64,000 nucleotides of DNA from Asterias rubens (lineage: Eukaryota > Echinodermata > Asteroidea > Forcipulatida > Asteriidae). This document shows positions 49,844-61,800 of this stretch, one piece after another. Numbering within the stretch: the first letter of the stretch is position 1; each line of letters begins with the position of its first letter. The notes beneath the pieces are model-generated. The model saw only the letters and a program-made list of their open reading frames with translations, made no database searches and was not told the DNA's origin. The stretch lies in NCBI RefSeq assembly GCF_902459465.1, contig NC_047065.1:6765521-6829520 (forward strand). Reading direction: 5' to 3'. The translations under genes were made by a program, and so were the position numbers.

Positions 49844-52800
49844 ATGCTTGGTTTGACATTAGCTATCTGTGCCGGACTGTGTGCAGCTTGTGCATCTGCC
49901 TTTGCCAAGCTTGCTATGTCTGGAGAAGAAATCGCTGAGGTGTGTCACAGAATGGAGGCTACCATTGCACTGAGCTCAATGCCAAGTTGCACTCTGGTGA
50001 GTAGTTAAAGATGCTATGTTAGACTTTTTGAGTGAATGGTATTTCAAAGAGTATCACCCGCTCTAAAATGTCTAACGAAAAAAAGTTTAACTTTTTACTT
50101 TTAATGCTCGGGAACCATGACACACATTTAAAGCGTTTCTTATAAAACACATAAGAATTGGTCACGTGATATGTATTACTGTCAGGATCCCGACAAAAAC
50201 TAATTTTGAGCATTTTATTTCACTGCTACTCATAATTGGCTAACTTTTTCGAGCAATGGCTCAAATGAAAGCTTGTAACTTTCTTGATCCTCATCGCAAT
50301 ACCTATTGTATTTTAAATCAAAATGTTGGGGTTAAATCGGCAAAAAATCTGACATAGCATCTTTAATGGCAGTTGTGTATTATTTGATGCTTTTTGTTCT
50401 ATTGGGACGGATCAGTCTTGAGGCAGTTGTACTAATTCCATGGCCCAATTTCATAAACAGTGCTTTAAAAGGCAGTGGCGTTACTGGTATTTTGTCAAAG
50501 ACTAGCCTTCACAGTTGGTGTATCTCATGCATAGAATAACAAACCTGTGAAAATTTGAGCTCAATCCGTCTTCAAACTTGCGAGACAATAATTAAAGGAA
50601 AAAAACAACCTTGTCACACGAAGTTGTGTGCGTTTAGATGGTTGATTTTGAGACCTCAAGTTCTAAATCTGAGGTCACGAAATCAAATTCGTGGAACATT
50701 ACTACTTTCTCAAAAACTATGGCACTTCAGAGGGAGCCGTTGCTCACAATGTTTTATACCATCAACCTCTCCCCATTACTCGTTACCAGGAAAGGTTTTA
50801 TGCTAATATTTATTTTGAGTAATTACCAGTAGTGTCCATGTCCACTGCCTTTAAGAAGTGTTTTGCTAAGCTATAAATGGCAGGATAACCGTCACATATT
50901 GTATGTAGAATGGTTTTTCAGCTGGTAACGGTATTCTGGTAAGTATTTTTGGTTAGGCTTAGACATTTTTTTGCTTTTAAGCAGCTCTATGAAATTGAGC
51001 CCTGGCCTGTGTGAATGGCTGAAATGTTTCCATTAATTTGGTTGAATGTTTGCAGCAAAGGTAAATTATAAAACAAAACATTTAGAGTTAGACATTTTTG
51101 TCAACCATATCTTAGTAATACAGCCTGTCATGGCTTTAGAGCTCCGTCACTCGGGCTCTGGTTTTTTTGATCAGCAAAGTGTGAGTTTGAATCCTGGTCG
51201 TGACACTCGTGTTCTTGAGTAAGTTCCTTACAACTATTGCTTTGTCCGTTGGATGGGACATTTTAAAGCTAATTGTGGGAGAGTAGGAGTTAACATTTGG
51301 TGTTTCTGGTTCCATGCAGCATCATTGTCTATACAGGCTTGCAAGCTACAGTGATTAGGAGACATATTCCATAAATATACCAGACTACAAATTAAACGAA
51401 ACGTCACAAACTAAGCAAAAAAAAAACGTTTTTAGTTGAAAATCAATAAAACATCTGTCCAAAATTGATTAGGTTCATTCAAACAAATGTCTTTATAGAA
51501 CAAATCTGTTGAAGACCTTATTTTGTTTATTCCTTGTTTATTTTTCATTTTTAATTGATTGATGCTATTCTCTGACAGGTGACAGTGGTCTTGAGAGGAA
51601 TTTCTTTCTCACTTTTGTTTCTCTTCAACGCCATCATGTGGACCTTGTTTGTAAAGTCACTACAGCTGTCCAGATCTTCGCTGGAGGCTACCATTACAAA
51701 CAGCTCGGCTAATTTCTTCTTTTCCGTAAGTTCTAAGATAGTTTAGAGTAAAGTAGTCAGTCTGCTAAAATTTAGCAAAAGATTACAGTTAATGCACCTA
51801 GAAGGAGAATGGAGTTGCCCTATTTAGAATAAATTACCAGTATTTCAAATGGAGAATAAAGTTACCTCAGAGATTCCACAATGAGTTAAGGAAAAGTGGG
51901 GGAAAAAAACATTACAATAGTCCAACTAGAGAAAAAGGAACGTTATCCTTTCCATCTCTCAGGGAACTTCATTGGTTACCAATTAGAGAACGAATCCATT
52001 TTAAGATTGCTCTTCTCGTTGTTAAATGCTTAACAAAACTACACCTCATTATATTACCACTTTACTGTCACATTACACTCTTCCACGATTTCTTCGGTCC
52101 ACACTTGACATCACTCGCTTGAATGTTCCCCGAGCAAACAAAGTTCTAGGTCAGAAGGCTTTCAGTGTGGCTGGGCCCATGATTTGGAACAATCTCCCAA
52201 CTGCCATTAGGGAATCTACTACTCTTTCTGCTTTTCGTAAAGTCCTTAAAGGAACACGTTGCCTTGGATCGGTCGAGTTGGGCTTTGAAAAGCATCCTGT
52301 AACAGTTTGTTATAAAAATCGATATGGTTAGAAAGATGTTGTAAAAGTAGAATACAATGATCTTCACAAATATGCCTCGAAATTGCGTGGTTTTCGTTTT
52401 ACCTCGTCGACAAACACGGTCGGCCATTTCATAAATGGCTGACCGTGTTAGTTCGCGACGTAAAATGGAAACCGTGTAATTTTGAGTGATACTTGTGTGG
52501 ATCATTATATTCTACTTTTAAAACATCTTTATAACCATATGCATTTCATAACAAACGGTTTCAAACGCTTTTTATAGACCAACTTGTCCGATCCAAGGCA
52601 ATGTGTTCCTTTAAGACCCACCTTTTTCCAAGTTAATTTCTTTCTAGTGCACTATGATCTTGATGGAATTGCGCCCTATAAGTTTTAAATGTTATGTTTT
52701 GTTATTGTTATCTCAAAGTGCAACTCAATTTGATGGAGAACTGGATGTCTTTTTGTTGTGGATGGTTTAGGGTTGAACAAAGAAAAACAATTTACTTGAG

Positions 52801-53340
52801 CAGGATATGAACCAACAGTCTACTGGATTAACGTGCAGGAGCTCTACCAACTGAGCTATCCTAGTCATCTTGGCAGTCTCCCTATATTGTCACCTTCTTT
52901 GCTCAGGGGGTGCCAGTCAGCCTGGGATCCAGACAATTTTACAATACAGCCTTGAAAGAACTAGGCAGTTACATAACCAGATGTATGGCTCCTGACTAGC
53001 ACTCCTGAACAAAGATTGACCATAAACATATAGGGAAACTTCAATATAGGGCCAGATAGCTCAGTTGGTAAAGCACCATAGCATTAACCTGAAGGTTGTT
53101 TGTTCAAGTCCGGCCCTAGTTGATTTTTCTTTAAACCCCAAATTGTTGAAAAGTTCCCCTGTCAGTTAATTTGTATTATCTCTTCTCTGTATCAATTTAA
53201 TACAGGCTGTGATTGGTCACCTTGTTTTTGGTGAAGCTCTGTCGTGGACCTGGTGGCTAGGCTCCTCTATCATTGTACTTGGTCTATGGATGATCCACAA
53301 AGGCAGTTATAAAGAAACAATAACCAACAAAGACAGGTGA
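49844..53340 (+). CDS. TMEM42: TMEM42-like four-pass membrane protein, three coding exons
   Basis: Coding exons 49844-49996, 51579-51725 and 53206-53340 are all phase 0 with canonical borders and give 144 residues; vertebrate TMEM42 is about 160. Four hydrophobic segments are visible: an N-terminal one ending SAFAKLAM, one with FNAIMWTLFVKSL, one with TNSSANFFFSAVIGHLVFGE, and a last one with GSSIIVLGLWMIHKG. The layout and the MWTLF and FGEALSW-type sequences resemble TMEM42, half of an EamA/DMT-type transporter fold. Function in animals is essentially unknown. The 5' UTR acceptor is at 49717-49718 and the short ORF in the upstream exon stops before the ATG. Introns contain LINE and MITE insertions. 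The symbol rests on recognition of the pattern, not on a search. Confidence 0.75.
50441..51003. mobile_element. GGGCCCAATTTCAT-type fold-back split by a family 1 MITE
   Basis: The outer left end GGCCCAATTTCATAAACAG is at 50443 and the right end CAGCTCTATGAAATTGAGCCC at about 50982-51002. The inner family 1 MITE occupies 50469-50850 with TTAA at 50465-50468 and 50851-50854. It lies in intron 1 of the TMEM42-like coding region. Confidence 0.8.
51130..51375 (+). mobile_element. Diverged SINE (tRNA-Leu family)
   Basis: Remnants TTGATCAGCAAAGTGTGAGT, TTGAATCCTGGTCGTGACAC and a GTCCGTTGGATGGGACA body block. Confidence 0.65.
51950..52700 (+). pseudogene. CR1/L2-like LINE 3' remnant interrupted by a MITE
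   Basis: The reading starts LHWLPIRERIHFKIALLVVK, shifts frame near 52026, then continues DITRLNVPRANKVLGQKAFS and PMIWNNLPTAIRESTTL up to RKVLK. The MITE at 52250-52610 follows, and THLFPS resumes at 52615. It resembles the C-terminal end of the LINE at 27666-29095 but is older and frameshifted. Confidence 0.8.
52250..52610 (+). mobile_element. TTAA-target MITE family 2 inside a LINE remnant
   Basis: TTAA at 52246-52249 and 52611-52614; ends AGGAACACGTTGCCTTGG and CCAAGGCAATGTGTTCCT. Removing the element and one TTAA rejoins the LINE frame exactly (VLK then THLF). Confidence 0.92.
52770..53140. mobile_element. Head-to-head pair of tRNA-derived SINEs (second family)
   Basis: 52770-52935 reads on the minus strand (GGATAGCTCAGTTGGTAGAG, box B on the reverse of GATATGAACC). 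52985-53140 reads on the plus strand (AGATAGCTCAGTTGGTAAAG and GTTCAAGTCCGGCCC). The plus head can pair its acceptor stem except one position. The pair ends 66 bp before the last TMEM42-like exon. Confidence 0.75.
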
Positions 53341-53698
53341 CACCCCTAGATTGCCGAGTAAAAGACTGTTAAACCACACAAGAATAGTTGCAAGATTAAG
53401 TTTTCTACCTGAACATTGGACAACTAGAGACTTTTCTCTGAATTCAGACTTTTTATGTCTGCATGGTGAAGAAAATCAGATGTTATATTCATCAGATATG
53501 ATGAGATTATACTTTTTGATCATACTCTCTTGCATCGACCGGTAGGGGGCGCCAGCATGACTCCCTACCGGAGCACCGCTGGCGGCCCCTGCAGGCTGAT
53601 CGGGAACGCGCTTGTCAGTGAGGAAGGGGGGGGGAGGGGGAGGGGGCTCTGATTTTGGAGAGTTCTACTTCGTGTAACTTCATGACTTCTTGAGGTTA

Positions 53699-53704
53699 AA
53701 TAAA
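53699..53704 (+). terminator. Candidate polyadenylation signal of the TMEM42-like gene
   Basis: AATAAA about 360 bp after the stop codon, in otherwise featureless sequence and before the next SINE. Confidence 0.45.
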
Positions 53705-53921
53705 GCTCCAAAGAGAAGGACAGAAAAGCCAGTTATTTGCATCCTCGTGTCATTTGAAGCTGTGATCAATGCTACATGTACCCCCGGTCAATGCTACAAT
53801 ACTCTTTGATCTACCTCTCTTGCATTTAGTGTTTTAGCTAAGACCATTACACCCAAGACCAGAGGGTCTGTGACAAAGACCAGTCTCAAGCCCTACAAAA
53901 CTGCTAGCACTTTAGGATACG

Positions 53922-54262
53922 CGGGTGTCATGACCAAGTGGTTGAGAGCATCGAATTCAAGTTCTTGTGGTTAAGTCATCGTAGTGTGGGTTCGAATCCC
54001 GGCCGTGGCACTTGTTTCCTTCGACAAGATACTTTACTATAATTGCTTGTCTTCACTCAGGGGTACAAATGGGTACCTGCTAGGATAGAGGTTAATATTG
54101 TGTATGAAAAAGCCTTTGGTGCGCTACGGTTACCCATAACAGGTTGTATACTCCCAAGGGAGCTGAGATAGATTAAAGGGAGTGGCCCAATGAACGACAC
54201 GCTTATGAGACGGTTATTGTGAAATGCATAATATAAGAATTTGTTATTATTATAATCCTGTT
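53922..54262 (+). mobile_element. SINE, tRNA-Leu family variant
   Basis: GTGTCATGACCAAGTGGTTG head, box B GTGGGTTCGAATCCCGG, body as in 44285-44600 and a TTATTATTAT tail. Confidence 0.8.
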
Positions 54263-54385
54263 TCTAGAAGCTCATTGGCATCTATAACTGCATGGTTTAA
54301 TACAAGTTTGTTTTCATTGACTTAACATCTGGACTGAATGTAGTGCGGTTGGGCTCAGTGCCTGTTGGGATACACAAAGTATTAA

Positions 54386-54740
54386 AGGCATGGACACCTT
54401 ATTGTCAACACCCAGTCTTCCCACTTGGTGTATCCCAACATTTGAATAAATTAACAAATCTGTGAAATTGTTCACTCAATGTTCATCAAAGTTACAAGAG
54501 AATAATTTTAAAAAGAACACACTTGTACTAATGTGTGCTTCCAGATGCCTAAACAGGCCTGAACGCTTTTATTATTTGAGTAAGAAATAACCTATTTCCA
54601 AACACTGTGTTCCTTCAGAGGGAGCGGCTTACCGTTTCTCACAATGTTTTATACTTCAACTGCTCTCCAATGCTTGTTACCAAGTAAGTTTTGAAGCTGA
54701 CAATTATTTTGAGTGATATCACAAATAGGGTCCAGTGCCT
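54386..54740 (+). mobile_element. Diverged TTAA MITE family 1
   Basis: TTAA at 54382-54385 on the left; ends AGGCATGGACACCTTATTG and GGGTCCAGTGCCTT. The right flank TTGA has decayed. Confidence 0.7.
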
Positions 54741-55439
54741 TTGAGGCCTTTATGCTTCGTTTTGAAAGAGCAGGGGCACCAAGGCGATTTCTCCTTGGTA
54801 AAGGGCACCCTATGACTGAGAAGATCGCAATTCTTCTACCGTAGCATTTCAAGGGCACCAAGGCAATGACTAGTGGGCATTTGGGCAATCACCTTTGATG
54901 CCTCCGTGAAGTATCAGGCCTGGCCTTGAACCCAAAATGTATGGGCCAAAGCGGCAAAAAGATTGGACTGTACTGCTTCAAAGTGTATGAATTTAGGGGA
55001 TTTGCATTGTGAGACTGGATACTAAATTATAAATGTCAGTGTGAACAAAACATCTTGTTGATGGGTTTAGGCTCAGAGTAGGAGGATTCTCAAGAGGACA
55101 AGCACAGGAAATAATAAAGGAACTAATATGACATAAGAAATAAAGATTGTGTAAGGCTAACATAATAGTGTGGACACAGTTGGAGGATTTAAAACTAAAA
55201 ATTAACTGAAAAAGAAAACACATAGAAGCTATTAAAACGAATTCAAAACATCTCAACTAAAAAGTGCTTCAGTCTAAAACAACCTGATTAAAACAACCCA
55301 ACGCCTGCGCAATATTATAAACACAAGTAAAGATGACACAAAAATGTTGAACTAAAACTTTTCAACTGATTCAAAAACATCATCATGGAAGACAAATACA
55401 TTATTATGCATGTACATGTATCATGTTTACACCCGACAG

Positions 55440-56310
55440 TGTCAAATTGGAGTGGTAGAACCGTTGAAGGCAGCGACTCCATGCGTGAGCCCCCATTACA
55501 ATGGGTCTTTTCCAGGCTGGGCCAGCCAGAACCCCCTCGAGCGTCGACGCTCAGCTTGAGGGCGGCATGTGCTTGAGTGACTTCTGGAAGTCGCCGACGT
55601 CCACGGACGTGGCCAAAGAGGGAGTGGCGTCGCCGTGAGATGGTCACACGGATGACCTTGAGATCGGTGGTTTCTAAGTGACGAAGTCTTATCAACGGAC
55701 ACCAAGTATCCGCCGTTTGCATCTGGTATTAAATGCTTGAAGCCTACGTCCATCTTCTACCAAAAGTGTCCAGGTTTCTGACCCGTAGAGTAGGGTGGGG
55801 AGAACGCATGTTGTGTACATCCTCAACTTAGTTTTGAGGTTGAGACGCTTGTTCCGCAACACACGATCTAACTGGCCAAATGTTGAAGAGGCGAGCCCAA
55901 GTCGTCGATGAATGTCGGGAGAAGAATGACCTTCAGAACAGATGTTGCACCCGAGGTATCTGAACTTTTCTGAGGTCTCGACAGGCTGGCCCGTAACAGA
56001 CACTGGGGCAGAAGGTGGTCCAATGCCGGTGCAGTTCTGGATCTTGGTTTTAGCTTCTTTCTCGAACTTCTGGAGCGTGGTAGGCCACTCATTGGGCTCT
56101 CTTACGAACAGGGCGGCATCGTCAGCAAAGGTTAGATCAGTGAAGGACTAGACGTTTCTCCAACCAAAATGCCGAAATCAGCCTGACGGGGGTATGACCG
56201 AATCAATAGCACAGCAAAATAGGGCTGGGCCAGGACGCAGCCTTGGCGAACACGGAGGTGCTGGGGAAGGGTCCGTGTTTGCTGGGGCCTCTGCACCCCT
56301 GAAAACACGA
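55440..56310 (-). pseudogene. Non-LTR retrotransposon reverse transcriptase remnant, frameshifted
   Basis: Reverse-strand pieces in order: RVRQGCVLAQPYF (motif before the catalytic box, about 56230), LTFADDAALF at about 56120 (catalytic FADD box), FRYLGCNICSEG, LRMYTTCVLPTLLYGSETWT and RRLQAFNTRCKRRILGVR (down to 55692), then a shifted frame with SLFGHVRGRRRLPEVTQAHA. This protein belongs to a different clade from the CR1/L2-like LINE. At least two frame breaks; both ends are missing. Confidence 0.8.
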
Positions 56311-56854
56311 TAGTTGCAGAAGATCAAGCAGTCTCTAGTCAACATTATGGTGCATCCTTCCTGATGTGGCCATCATTGGATAATGTAGACATTCGGTGAT
56401 TTTCTTTCCGTCTAAAGAAGGAGCCAACAATTGACAGGTTGGTAAAGGAACACATGTTGAGGAGGCGTGGCGAGTTGTCATTTGGTCTTTCAGATAAGCC
56501 GAAGTTCCCAACGACGCATTCGTAGCCTGCACGCTCTCTCTGGATGATGGGTCCAGTTGGTTGTAAAAGTTATCCTTGCAATGGGAGACTTTCTGGGACG
56601 ATAGAGGGCAGCAGACTTACCGGGTAAATCCATTGTTCTCAGAATTATGCGCATGTTCAGAACTACGTAAACAATGGAAATTTACCCGGTATGTCTGCTG
56701 CCGCCTAGCGTTGGAAAGTCTCCTATTGTCTACTGTAGAGGATAACTCGGTCGGTGCGTAGACCACAATACGTAATCGAGCATGAAGGGTCCGCTTGGAG
56801 ACTGGTGTCCATGGTACGAGAGATTGGTTGAGACCTTGTCGCTGAGAAACAAGG

Positions 56855-57044
56855 CGATTCCCATAAATGGCCGATCGTGTTACTGGACGAGGTAAAAAGA
56901 AAACCAAGCAATTTCGAGGGATATGTGTGTAGATCATTGTATTCTACTTTTACAACGTCTTTCTAACCATACCGATTTTATAAAAAAACTGTTACAAGAC
57001 GCTTTTCAAGGACCAACTCGACCGATCCAAGGCAACGTGTTCCT
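56855..57044 (+). mobile_element. MITE family 2, right half only
   Basis: Starts at CCCATAAATGGCCGATCGTG and ends CCAAGGCAACGTGTTCCT then TTAA (57045-57048). The left half is lost. Confidence 0.7.
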
Positions 57045-57084
57045 TTAATTCACGAGTCTCGAAGTGTGGATATGTTCTGGTTAA

Positions 57085-57215
57085 CGGTTTATATCGCTCC
57101 GACTGGCACCCCGAACAAAGATATTGAGAATCAGGGAGACCATAAACATAGGGATATATAGCTCTGTCGGTACCTTTCATCTGCCATTAATTGGTTTTGG
57201 GTTTAATTAACAACT
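57085..57215 (+). mobile_element. Fragment of the second tRNA-derived SINE family
   Basis: Contains CCCGAACAAAGATATTGAGA and a degraded head TATATAGCTCTGTCGGTACC, as in 52985-53140. Confidence 0.5.
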
Positions 57216-57230
57216 TTCTGTTTTCATGAT

Positions 57231-57930
57231 CGCGCTGTCAGTATTTGAAACGAGTATTTGCCAAAGAGACGAGATACTATAGTATGCCTAAATATGTAAC
57301 CTCTTTGAAGACACTGGGCACGTTTTGTAAGTGTCAAAGACCAGTATTCTCACTTGGTGTGTGGAGGTTTCTCCATGGTGTATATTCTTGCTTTTTGGTG
57401 TATCCCAGCATGCATTAAATAACAAAATTTGGGCTCAAAGTGTCATCGAGTTTTGCAAGAGAATAATAATCGCGCTGTCAGTATTTGCCAAAGAGACGAG
57501 ATATTATAGTATGCCTAAATATGTAACCTCTTTGAAGACACTGGGCACGTTTTGTAAGTGTCAAAGACCAGTATTCTCACTTGGTGTGTGGAGGTTTCTC
57601 CATGGTGTATATTCTTGCTTTTTGGTGTATCCCAGCATGCATTAAATAACAAAATTTGGGCTCAAAGTGTCATCGAGTTTTGCAAGAAAATAATAATCGC
57701 GCTGTCAGTATTTGCCAAAGAGACGAGATACTATAGTATGCCTTAATATGTAACCTCTTTGAAGACACTGATGGGCACGTTTTGTAAGTGTCAAAGACCA
57801 GTATTCTCACTTGGTGTGTGGAGGTTTCTCCATGGTGTATATTCTTGCTTTTTGGTGTATCCCAGCATGCATTAACAAAATTTGGCCTCAAAGTGTCATC
57901 GAGTTTTGCAAGAGAATAATAAAAGACGAA
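57231..57930 (+). repeat. 227-bp tandem repeat, three copies
   Basis: CGCGCTGTCAGTATTT and GAAGACACTG...GGCACGTTTTG recur at an exact 227-bp spacing (57307, 57534 and 57761 for GAAG). The unit includes the left end of a family 1 MITE-like element (CAAAGACCAGTATTCTCAC), whose remainder follows once at 57930-58130. Confidence 0.9.
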
Positions 57931-58092
57931 ACACCTTTTTTGCATTTTTACTTTGTGTGCGTTCAGATGCCTAATAAAAGGCTTCAGCTGAAGTCTTCGA
58001 TTATTTGAGTGAGAAATTACTTTTTGTCTCAAAAACTACGTTACTTTGCTAGCCTTTTCTTTGATCCTTCCTCCACATGGTTTCTCACTATG

Positions 58093-58348
58093 TTTTATAC
58101 TATCAACAGCTCTCCATTGCTCGTTCCAAGTTTGTATATCCTGTGCCTCAATGTCCTTCATTCATGCCAGTAGGCCGTTCCATTAAAGGACGTCTTACAC
58201 ACTCGGGCATGACGAGCATATTTTATACTATCAACAGCTCTCCATTGCTCGTTCCAAGTTTGTATATCCTGTGCCTCAATGTCCTTCATTCATGCCAGTA
58301 GGCCGTTCCATTAAAGGACGTCTTACACACTCGGGCATGACGAGCATA
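58093..58348 (+). repeat. 128-bp tandem duplication
   Basis: Two essentially identical units starting at TTTTATACTATCAACAGCTC (58093 and 58221), including AGGCCGTTCCATTAAAGGAC. The left boundary lies inside the MITE-derived sequence. Confidence 0.92.
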
Positions 58349-58878
58349 TTTTATTTACCATTCCTTGCTTTTTCTGTGTGCTTATTGTCCCCCTCTCTTT
58401 TTATTTTTCCGCTCGACTGCCTCCGTGAATAGTGTGCTGGTTGGGTTGTTTGGGTTGTGTTATGTTCAGTTTGGTGTGTCAGTTTGGCTGGTCGACAACT
58501 AATTATATTTTCTCAATGTTTGTAAGTTTAATAAACAATTTTGAGTGGTCGCTTACAATCAAATGTGCATGTAGCAGTAGCTTGGCAGACTTCTTCGATA
58601 TCTATTACATAACTTTTAGATTCATCAGCAGCGTTAATAACTAATTTATCGTGCTGTGGTTCTAGAACACTAAACAGAGTAGCAATAAGTCATACACACA
58701 TGACCCCCCGATTCCCACTCCAGTCAGCCCTACGTGAACTTTGAGCTCGAAATCGGGTTTACACTGTGGTAATTTTGCCTGATGTGTTCCACGCAGAGAT
58801 CGATTTTCTTCTATTGTGTCATCAACACACACTTTTGATCGTTGTGACTGTGCACTGCCCAGCAAGACCAACAACATC

Positions 58879-61800
58879 ATGGAAGCCATCTCGCTGGTTC
58901 TGTGGATTATTTTATTTCCATCGGTTGTTTGCATGATCGTGTTCCTCTTTACTCGACCTCAGACTGCCAAAGGACGATGGTTTTACCTCAGATATTTGTA
59001 TATGCGCTGGTTGGTGTTTCTTGCCAGGCGCAATTCTTTGACTCTTGGTAGACGGTCAAGAAATTGTCGATTGATGATGGTAAAAGCAAAGGAGATGATG
59101 CTACTGGAGTCAAGCAAGTTAGACTCGGAGGTGAGTGGAAGGGCAACGCCGGAACTGTATGGCACTATTTCAGGGCCCACAGGGGGGACACCACTTGTTT
59201 AGGTGGCTAATGTGGTAAAACTTCCGTTTGCATCTATCCCAATCAAACCCCTCTTCCTACTTTTATCAGATTTGGTATAATGACGCGAGTGTAAAAGTTG
59301 CCTTATCGCGTAGGCCTACGTGGAAAATAGTTTTATACAACTGTTGAGGTTATTACTAATAACATTAAAGGCAGTGGACACTATTTATAATTGTCAAAGG
59401 CTAGCCTTCACAGTTGGTGTATCTCAATATATGCATAAAATAACAAACCTGTGAAAATTTGAGCTCAATCGGTCATCGAACTTGCGAGATAATAGTGAAA
59501 GGAAAAAAAACACCCTTGTGACACGAAGTTGTGTACGTTTAGATGGTTGATTTCGAGACCTCAAGTTCTAAATCTGAGGTCCTCGAAATCAAATTCTTGG
59601 AAACTTACTTATTTCTCGAAAACTATGGCACTTCAGAGGGAGCCATTTCTCACAATGTTTTATACCATCAACCTCTCCCCATTACCTGTCACCAAGAAAG
59701 GTTTTATGATAATAATTATTTTGAGTTATTACCAATAGTGTCCACTGCCTTTAACGCCTATGAGGTGTAACATTTGACCTCAAATTTAGGTGGGGGGGGG
59801 GGGGGGTAGTCCTTCCACCCCACACCCAGTTTGCTGCTGGATATAGGTGGTAACGAGGGGACACCGCCGCACCAGACATGCAACACGTGATTCCCATCCC
59901 ACCAATGCAAACTTTACATGTGGGAAAGTCATGGTATATGGCAAAATATTTACTATACCGGACCCCACCTTCGCAATCCACCCTGTCATGGTGGTATAGT
60001 GCACGGAGATTTATACTTATACACCTGTGGATCAGGGCCTATAGATTACGTTTCAAAAATAGACCCCCGCCTTAACGGTTATCAGCTAGTCACACCAAAG
60101 TTCATCCAGCGACAAATTTGATTATGCCCATAGTTTACCGCTTCTCTGATTGTGATCTTATGAACTTAGTTTGTGGAAGTTATTGAAACACAGCATGATG
60201 GGTACTTTATCTTTAGTCGATAACCTCGGTGCTTACTCCGATATGACTGACACGTCAAAATAAAAAAAGACAAGTTAAGATAAAATCGCCAAAAGAGGCC
60301 ATAATTTTGTTGTTCTTTTTCTTTGTTTATTTGGGCTATTTGTTTGTTTGTTTTTTTTATTCTCGGTACTTTCTCGAGTTATGTGGAAAAAAATTAACAC
60401 CACGGGCAAATCACTCTGGTGGTATTCGAACCCACGACCTTTGCAATGCTAGAGCAGAAAGTACTCTCAGAGTATATACAGTGGGAATATAACCTTGCAC
60501 AATGGTGCAGGGGCAAACAAACAATACTCCTATTACAGATATACAAATTTACATCTACTTATTGTTTCGTTCTAATATACAGAATTATAAATCACTCTAC
60601 ATCAATGGTTCAGATGTCAATGGCGACCACCGTGTAGTAGTCCGTCTGACTAGTTTACCGGGAAACCACCAGCAAAGTGAAGTTTGTTTCTTGCTTCGTG
60701 TACGGGGTATCGGCGATCTCGTCTTACCAGGACACCCTTCCTGTCACTTCGACATCGCCGAGGGAGATGGTTTCGCTGCGGCAGGCCTGAAATGCACCGT
60801 GGTCGAGCCGCTAAGAATATGGAGAATTAGCTACAATGGAATGTGCCGGTAAAGTTTGAGATTTATAAATCATAGGTCTCTGAACGTGTCACACGAGGCA
60901 ATTTACAGGCAACCAGTGCCAGGCAAATCTCCAATACGAGAACACGCTCACATTTGAATGTCCATAATACACATATTGAGAATCGAAAGACATTGTTCGA
61001 AAAATCACTCATTTGCCAAAGTGGTAATGTAGCATACAATGTAGTTACGGTGTGACTATTCAGTTTGCGTATAGACTATTTGACCTTTAACTTCCTGAAA
61101 ATTGGCTTGCAATCAAACAGTCTATAATTAATGAAGCTCTAGAGTGAAATGGACTTATAATAACTTTTCCGGGCAGCCACAACACCCTGAACAACACACG
61201 AGAAAGACTAATCTCACAAAACAACAATTTTGATTGTGCATAGTTCGTTGCCTCCCACTGCTGGTGAACTTTTGAACTGATTGTGTTTGACTTGGGTTGT
61301 AATGCCTTGAATCGTAGCATGATGGTTACCTTATCCTTAACCGATAACCCCATCGCCAACCTGTCCGATTATAATCGGACAGGTTGGCGGTGGGGTTCAC
61401 TGGTTAGAGATTAGAAAGTCCTGCAAGAGTATACATGTAGACCCAATTCGCCATGTTTTTGTTGTTATTGTTCGTTTTTTTGCTTGTTTGTTTTTTTGCT
61501 TGTTTAGGCTGTTTGTTGATATATATATTGATATATATATATAATATATCAAATAATAAACAACAAGGGAAACTGACTGGGTACATTTTTAAATGATTTA
61601 GGATTGAACAAAGAAAAATTGACTAGAGCGGGATTTGAACCAACGACCTCCGGTTTAACGTGCCGGCGTTCTACCAACTGAGCTATCTAAGCCCTATGTT
61701 GGTGGTCTCCCAATTTTGTCAATATCTTTGGGGTGCCTGTCAGAAGCCATTAAACCGCAAACCGGGTAACGATACAACCTGGGTCTATTTTTTTTTATTC

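Noticed and set aside
52026-52331. 101-codon ORF as an independent gene
   Set aside because: Its first part is a LINE protein remnant and its last part reads into a MITE.
61618-61692. Functional tRNA gene on the minus strand
   Set aside because: The cloverleaf is plausible, but the flanks are shared with 52770-52935, as expected for a SINE.
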